This document shows positions 60,444-64,000 of a stretch of DNA of 64,000 bases, one piece after another. This DNA comes from Mesorhizobium mediterraneum (GTDB taxonomy: Bacteria; Pseudomonadota; Alphaproteobacteria; Rhizobiales; Rhizobiaceae): assembly GCF_002284565.1 (NCBI RefSeq), contig NZ_NPKI01000017.1, positions 186,001 through 250,000 of the forward strand. The letters are read 5' to 3'. A program made the position numbers and the translations under genes. Under the pieces are notes generated by a model. That model was not told where the DNA came from. It worked only from the letters and a program-made list of their open reading frames with translations, and did no database searches. The first letter of the stretch is position 1. The number at the start of each line of letters is the position of its first letter.

Positions 60444-60710
60444 TCAGCTCTTGATGGCGGTGGTCAGCTCATCGTAGGCCTTGCAGGCCTCGTCGGCCGT
60501 CGTAGTGCCTTGAAACTTGGTCGTGATCGCCTGGACCTTGGCGGTGAGATCGGCTGCCTTGGCCGGATCCTTGGTAATTGCCTCCTGAAGGGCAGCAGTC
60601 ATGTCCTGAGCCTTCTTGGTCAGCATTTCGGTCGTGCATTCAGGTGCCTTCGAACAGGCCGAGCCGGCAAGTGCCGCGATGCCGACGGCAACAAGCAAAA
60701 ACGTCTTCAT
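60444..60710 (-). CDS. Small putative lipoprotein
   Basis: This 88-residue protein starts at the ATG at 60710 with GGGAGA upstream. MKTFLLVAVGIAALAGSACSK is an export signal, and the cysteine after GSA could be lipidated, although the lipobox is not ideal. The mature part is helical, Lys/Ala/Thr rich, with two further cysteines. No domain was recognised. Confidence 0.65.
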   Translation of the reverse strand: MKTFLLVAVGIAALAGSACSKAPECTTEMLTKKAQDMTAALQEAITKDPAKAADLTAKVQAITTKFQGTTTADEACKAYDELTTAIKS

Positions 60711-60957
60711 GTCAGTCTCCCTCAAAAAGGGCCGCGACTTGATCGTCGCTCGCCCTCCACTGGCCGAAGCCGGGCGTCCTTAGCGCCCGATTGCCGAAAC
60801 AAGCAACGCGGCCGGCGCATAAACTTGTGGAGCGCGCCTGCAACACTGCCGCACCGGTTTCCGGATTCGGACTGTTCGATTTCCGCCGAAGCCCCTATCT
60901 TGGCCGCTCGATGCCGCAGCACGTGCAGCGGTCCTTAAAAAGAACGGAACGGCAGGC

Positions 60958-62793
60958 ATGGCGGCAGAAGCAGCGGGCAGCGATCTGATCCACGTGGTGG
61001 CGCTGCTCGCCGCAGGTGTTGTCGCCGTGCCGATCTTCAAGCGCATGGGGCTTGGTTCCATCCTTGGCTATCTGGCGGCCGGCGTGGTCATCGGCCCGTT
61101 CGGCATCGGCATCTTTTCCGAATCGGAAGCCATTCTTCACGTCGCCGAGCTCGGCGTCGTCATGTTCCTGTTCATCATCGGGCTGGAGATGCAGCCGTCG
61201 CGGCTGTGGGGCCTGCGCCGGGAGATATTTGGTCTCGGCGCGCTGCAGGTCGGCGTCTGCGCGCTGTTGCTGACCGGCGTCGGACTGGCGGGAGGTTTTC
61301 CGATCGCGCAATCCTTCGTCGCCGGCGCCGGCTTCGTGCTGACCTCGACGGCGATCGTCATGCAGCTCTTGGAAGAACGTGGTGAGATCGCCGTGCCCAA
61401 AGGCCAGCGCATCGTCTCTATCCTGCTACTCGAGGACCTGGCGATCGTGCCGCTGCTGGCCCTGATCGCCTTCCTGGCACCGGGCGGCGCCGATATGAGC
61501 TTGACCCAGCGGCTGACGGAGGTGGGCATCGGCCTTGCCGCCATCCTCGGGCTGGTGCTGGCCGGGCGTTTCCTCCTCAATCCGTTCTTCCGCGTCCTGG
61601 CGGATGCCCGCGCCCGCGAGGTGATGACCGCAGCCGCCCTTCTGGTCGTTCTGGGGTCGGCGCTTGCCATGCAGCTCAGCGGCCTGTCGATGGCGATGGG
61701 CGCTTTCCTGGCCGGCGTGCTTTTGTCGGAATCCACCTTCCGCCATCAGCTGGAGGCCGACATCGAACCGTTCCGCGGCGTGCTGCTCGGGCTGTTCTTC
61801 CTTGCGGTCGGCATGTCGCTCAACCTGCAAGTGGTCGTCGAGAACTGGCGGCTCGTCGCCGTCTACGTCGTCGCCTACATGGTGATAAAGGCGATAGGCA
61901 TCTATCTCGTCGCCCGCATCCTCAAGGCTGGTCACCGGGAAGCGATCGAGCGTGCCGTCTTCATGGCGCAAGGCGGCGAATTCGCCTTCGTTCTCTATTC
62001 CGCCGCCGCGACCGTCGGCATCATCGACAGCCAGGCCAATGCGACCCTGACGGCGATCGTCATCATCTCCATGGTGCTGACACCGCTGGCCACCCTGGCA
62101 TTACGGTATTTGACGCCGCGCGACGAGCAGTCGCTCGAAGGCGTCGACATCGCCGACGGCCTTACCGGCAGCGTGCTGATCATCGGCTTCGGCCGCTTCG
62201 GCCAGATCGCCAGCCAGCCGCTGCTGTTGCGCGGGATCGATGTGTCGATCATCGACAATGAGGTCGAAATGATCCAGGCGGCGGCCGATTTCGGTTTCAA
62301 GGTCTATTATGGCGACGGCACGCGGCTCGACATTCTGCGCGCCGCAGGCGCCGGCCGCGCGCGCGCCGTGTTGATCTGCGTGGACAAGCCCGACGTCGCC
62401 GTCCGCATCGCAGAGCTCATCAAGGCGGAGTTTCCCCTGCTGACCGTGCTGGCACGCGCCTTCGACCGCGGAACCGCACTGCAGTTGATACGTGCCGGCG
62501 TCGATTTCCAAATTCGCGAAACCTTCGAATCAGCGCTTGTCTTCGGCGGCTCTACACTGGAGGCGCTGGGCGTCGACCCGGCGGAAGTCGCCGAGGTGAT
62601 CGAGGATGTCCGCCACCGCGACGCCGCCCGTTTCGAGTTGCAGCTTGCCGAAGGCGTTCGCGCCGGAGCGCGCTTCCTCAAGGGCAATATCGGCACGCCC
62701 ATTCCGACCCCGCTCAGCCAGCCGCGCCGCACCGGTCAGGCGCTTAATGAAGAGACCGCCGACGTTCTGCATAAATCCGAGCCCGCGGACTAA
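60958..62793 (+). CDS. Kef-type monovalent cation:proton antiporter (CPA2)
   Basis: This 611-residue inner-membrane protein has 12-13 helices of the Na+/H+ exchanger type (about residues 8-385), including VGIIDSQANATLTAIVIISMVL. A C-terminal TrkA-N nucleotide-binding domain begins SVLIIGFGRFGQIASQPLLL. This is the KefB/KefC architecture: glutathione-gated or NAD-sensing potassium efflux that protects against electrophiles. No KefF/KefG-like partner is adjacent. DUF924 follows 17 bases later. Confidence 0.9.
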   Translation: MAAEAAGSDLIHVVALLAAGVVAVPIFKRMGLGSILGYLAAGVVIGPFGIGIFSESEAILHVAELGVVMFLFIIGLEMQPSRLWGLRREIFGLGALQVGVCALLLTGVGLAGGFPIAQSFVAGAGFVLTSTAIVMQLLEERGEIAVPKGQRIVSILLLEDLAIVPLLALIAFLAPGGADMSLTQRLTEVGIGLAAILGLVLAGRFLLNPFFRVLADARAREVMTAAALLVVLGSALAMQLSGLSMAMGAFLAGVLLSESTFRHQLEADIEPFRGVLLGLFFLAVGMSLNLQVVVENWRLVAVYVVAYMVIKAIGIYLVARILKAGHREAIERAVFMAQGGEFAFVLYSAAATVGIIDSQANATLTAIVIISMVLTPLATLALRYLTPRDEQSLEGVDIADGLTGSVLIIGFGRFGQIASQPLLLRGIDVSIIDNEVEMIQAAADFGFKVYYGDGTRLDILRAAGAGRARAVLICVDKPDVAVRIAELIKAEFPLLTVLARAFDRGTALQLIRAGVDFQIRETFESALVFGGSTLEALGVDPAEVAEVIEDVRHRDAARFELQLAEGVRAGARFLKGNIGTPIPTPLSQPRRTGQALNEETADVLHKSEPAD

Positions 62794-62810
62794 ACACGTG
62801 GAGCAAATAG

Positions 62811-63359
62811 ATGACCGAACTGGACGAGCGCGCGCTTTCCGTCACCAAATTCTGGCGTGACGCCGGGACGGATGCATGGTTCGAGAAGCATGACGCCTTC
62901 GACGCAGAGTTCCGCAACCGGTTTCTCGATCTGCATTACGCTGCCGCACGGCGTGAATGTGACGACTGGTCGGAGCATGCCGAAGGCTCACTGGCGCTGA
63001 TGATCCTGCTCGACCAATTCCCGCGAAACTGCTTTCGTGGCACCGGCCATATGTATGCCACCGACCCGCTGGCAAGGCATTTCGCCGAAAAGGCGATCGC
63101 CGCCGGCCAGGATCTGGCGCTCGACGAAGACCTGCGCGCCTTCCTCTATTTGCCGTATGAGCATTCGGAGCATCTCGCCGACCAGCTCAAATCGATGGAC
63201 CTCTTTACCGCCAAAGCCCAATCCAACCTGAAATATGCGGTCGAGCACCTGGAGATCATTCAGCGCTTCGGCCGCTTTCCGCATCGAAACAGAATGCTTG
63301 GCCGCGAGACGACGCCGGAAGAACAGGTCTTCCTCGACGGGGGCGGATTTTCCGGCTGA
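62811..63359 (+). CDS. DUF924 family protein
   Basis: This 182-residue protein matches the DUF924 family: VTKFWRDAGTDAWFEKHDAFDAEF at the N-terminus, LALMILLDQFPRNCFRGTGHMYATDP, FLYLPYEHSEHLADQ, and HRNRMLGRETTPEE near the end. The fold is helical; the function of the family is unknown. GGAGC upstream supports the start. It is probably co-transcribed with the Kef-type gene. Confidence 0.87.
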   Translation: MTELDERALSVTKFWRDAGTDAWFEKHDAFDAEFRNRFLDLHYAAARRECDDWSEHAEGSLALMILLDQFPRNCFRGTGHMYATDPLARHFAEKAIAAGQDLALDEDLRAFLYLPYEHSEHLADQLKSMDLFTAKAQSNLKYAVEHLEIIQRFGRFPHRNRMLGRETTPEEQVFLDGGGFSG

Positions 63360-63364
63360 GCTCA

Positions 63365-63407
63365 GTGCGTCGGACCCAAAAGTGGCTACCGGTCTTGCGT
63401 CCGATGC
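63365..63407. repeat. Palindromic repeat related to family B, copy 3 (at folK stop)
   Basis: GTGCGTCGGACCCAAAAGTGG and ACCGGTCTTGCGTCCGATGC form an imperfect hairpin that ends directly at the folK stop codon, as copy 1 does at the coaD stop. It lies between the convergent DUF924 and folK genes and may be a two-way terminator. Confidence 0.6.
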
Positions 63408-63920
63408 TTAGGTCCGCCACCAATCCCGACCAGACGGCAATTGCTCGATGCCGGCGCTGTCGAGAGCGGCAAGCCGCTCCTGTACGCTTCTGCCGCCGAC
63501 GGTGAGGCCGGGCGCGATCTCGGCCAGCGGTGCCAGAACGAAGGCGCGCTCCAGCATGCGCGGATGCGGCACTTCCAGCCCGGTTTCGTGGATGATCCGA
63601 TCGCCGAACACCAGAATGTCGATGTCGATCAGGCGTGGACCCCAGCGCTCCTCGCGCACCCGCTTCAGTCTGCGCTCGACGTCGAGGCAGAGATCGAGCA
63701 ATGCATGTGGTGCGAGAGCAGTCGAAATTTCGGCAGCCACATTGAGAAAATCCGGCTGGTCGAGCTTGCCCCAAGGTGGCGTGCGGTAAAGCGAGGAGAC
63801 GACGACGACGCGCGTGTTCTCGTCGGCGTCCAGCATGCGCAGCGCCGCGCCCATCGACCTTGCCGGGTCGCCGAGATTGCCGCCAAGGCTAAGGTAAACC
63901 GTGTTATTCGGGCCAGACAA
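63408..63920 (-). CDS. folK: 2-amino-4-hydroxy-6-hydroxymethyldihydropteridine pyrophosphokinase
   Basis: FolK pyrophosphorylates hydroxymethyl-dihydropterin in folate synthesis. The 170-residue protein begins at a TTG at 63920 with GAGG 6 bases upstream; an in-frame stop lies immediately before, so no other start is possible. VYLSLGGNLGDP at the start and the HPPK signature RWGPRLIDIDILVFGD are clear. The start overlaps the end of folB by 17 bases, so the two folate genes are coupled. Confidence 0.94.
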   Translation of the reverse strand: MSGPNNTVYLSLGGNLGDPARSMGAALRMLDADENTRVVVVSSLYRTPPWGKLDQPDFLNVAAEISTALAPHALLDLCLDVERRLKRVREERWGPRLIDIDILVFGDRIIHETGLEVPHPRMLERAFVLAPLAEIAPGLTVGGRSVQERLAALDSAGIEQLPSGRDWWRT

Positions 63921-64000
63921 CGGTCACCTCGACATGATCGAGCACGCCGGGCACCGGCGCGTTCGGCTTGCGCACAGTGATCTCGGCCTTTTTGATCTGG
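63904..64000 (-). CDS. folB: Dihydroneopterin aldolase, C-terminal fragment at window edge
   Basis: Only the last 31 codons are in the window, read from 64000 to the TAA at 63904: IKKAEITVRKPNAPVPGVLD then HVEVTVVWPE. The KP-AP-PG-D-V pattern is the C-terminal strand of FolB, which cleaves dihydroneopterin in the folate pathway. The overlap with folK supports the assignment. The gene continues beyond the window. Confidence 0.85.
   Translation of the reverse strand, partial: QIKKAEITVRKPNAPVPGVLDHVEVTVVWPE

Overview
The window is high-GC alphaproteobacterial chromosome. Gene content and order point to the Rhizobiales and most likely Mesorhizobium: a rhizobial-type glpSTPQUV glycerol ABC importer, a BA14K-family protein, cckA, a zinc-less DksA, GTTC-N7-GTTC SOS boxes, and dispersed palindromic intergenic repeats of the kind common in Mesorhizobium and Rhizobium. 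The genus is an inference from memory of such gene arrangements; no search was possible.

Layout. 1-1.8 kb: the 3' part of dprA, tRNA-Lys and a BA14K protein. 1.9-12 kb: a minus-strand glycerol regulon, transcribed glpR-glpD-glpS-glpT-glpP-glpQ-glpU-glpV-glpK. 12.1-17.5 kb: a minus-strand operon of circularly permuted ATP-grasp, alpha-E, transglutaminase and Anbu proteasome-like peptidase genes, with a PLP-dependent decarboxylase joined to its 3' end. 17.7-24.3 kb: a lone Lrp/AsnC sensor domain, a GT-C type membrane protein, tgt-queA, two cyclophilins and coaD. 24.5-27.6 kb: a 50-codon membrane ORF and gyrA. 27.8-31.4 kb: an AraC regulator, small enzymes, marC and osmC-like genes. 31.5-38.2 kb: ssb and uvrA, each with its own LexA box but separated by about 3.3 kb holding cupin, ArsR, SRPBCC, clpP and a small secreted protein gene. 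38.3-41 kb: GNAT, DUF72, a GGDEF diguanylate cyclase and a small ORF. 41.2-47.4 kb: a MITE-like inverted repeat and the urea importer urtABCDE behind a near-consensus sigma-54 promoter. 47.6-52 kb: a secreted protein, a GMC dehydrogenase with its Tat-exported small subunit, a VOC protein, an RHH protein and a purine nucleoside phosphorylase. 52-64 kb: cckA, a FliO-like gene, dksA, a SixA-like phosphatase with ycjX-ycjF, two small secreted proteins, a Kef-type antiporter, DUF924, folK and the end of folB.

How the genes work together. The glp block imports glycerol, phosphorylates it (GlpK) and oxidises glycerol 3-phosphate (GlpD) under a DeoR-family repressor. The urt block takes up urea under apparent nitrogen (RpoN/NtrC) control. 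QueA and Tgt act in queuosine tRNA modification. The ATP-grasp/alpha-E/transglutaminase/Anbu block is the best candidate for a little-described system: the family is thought to couple peptide-bond formation to proteolysis, and a decarboxylase is added here.

Other points of interest are complementary defects in the two glycerol ATPases that fall in one composite ATP site, a duplicated glpQ 3' end forming a 21-codon ORF in front of glpU, two nearby 16-17-bp tandem repeat arrays, and repeats that sit exactly on the stop codons of coaD, folK and urtE.
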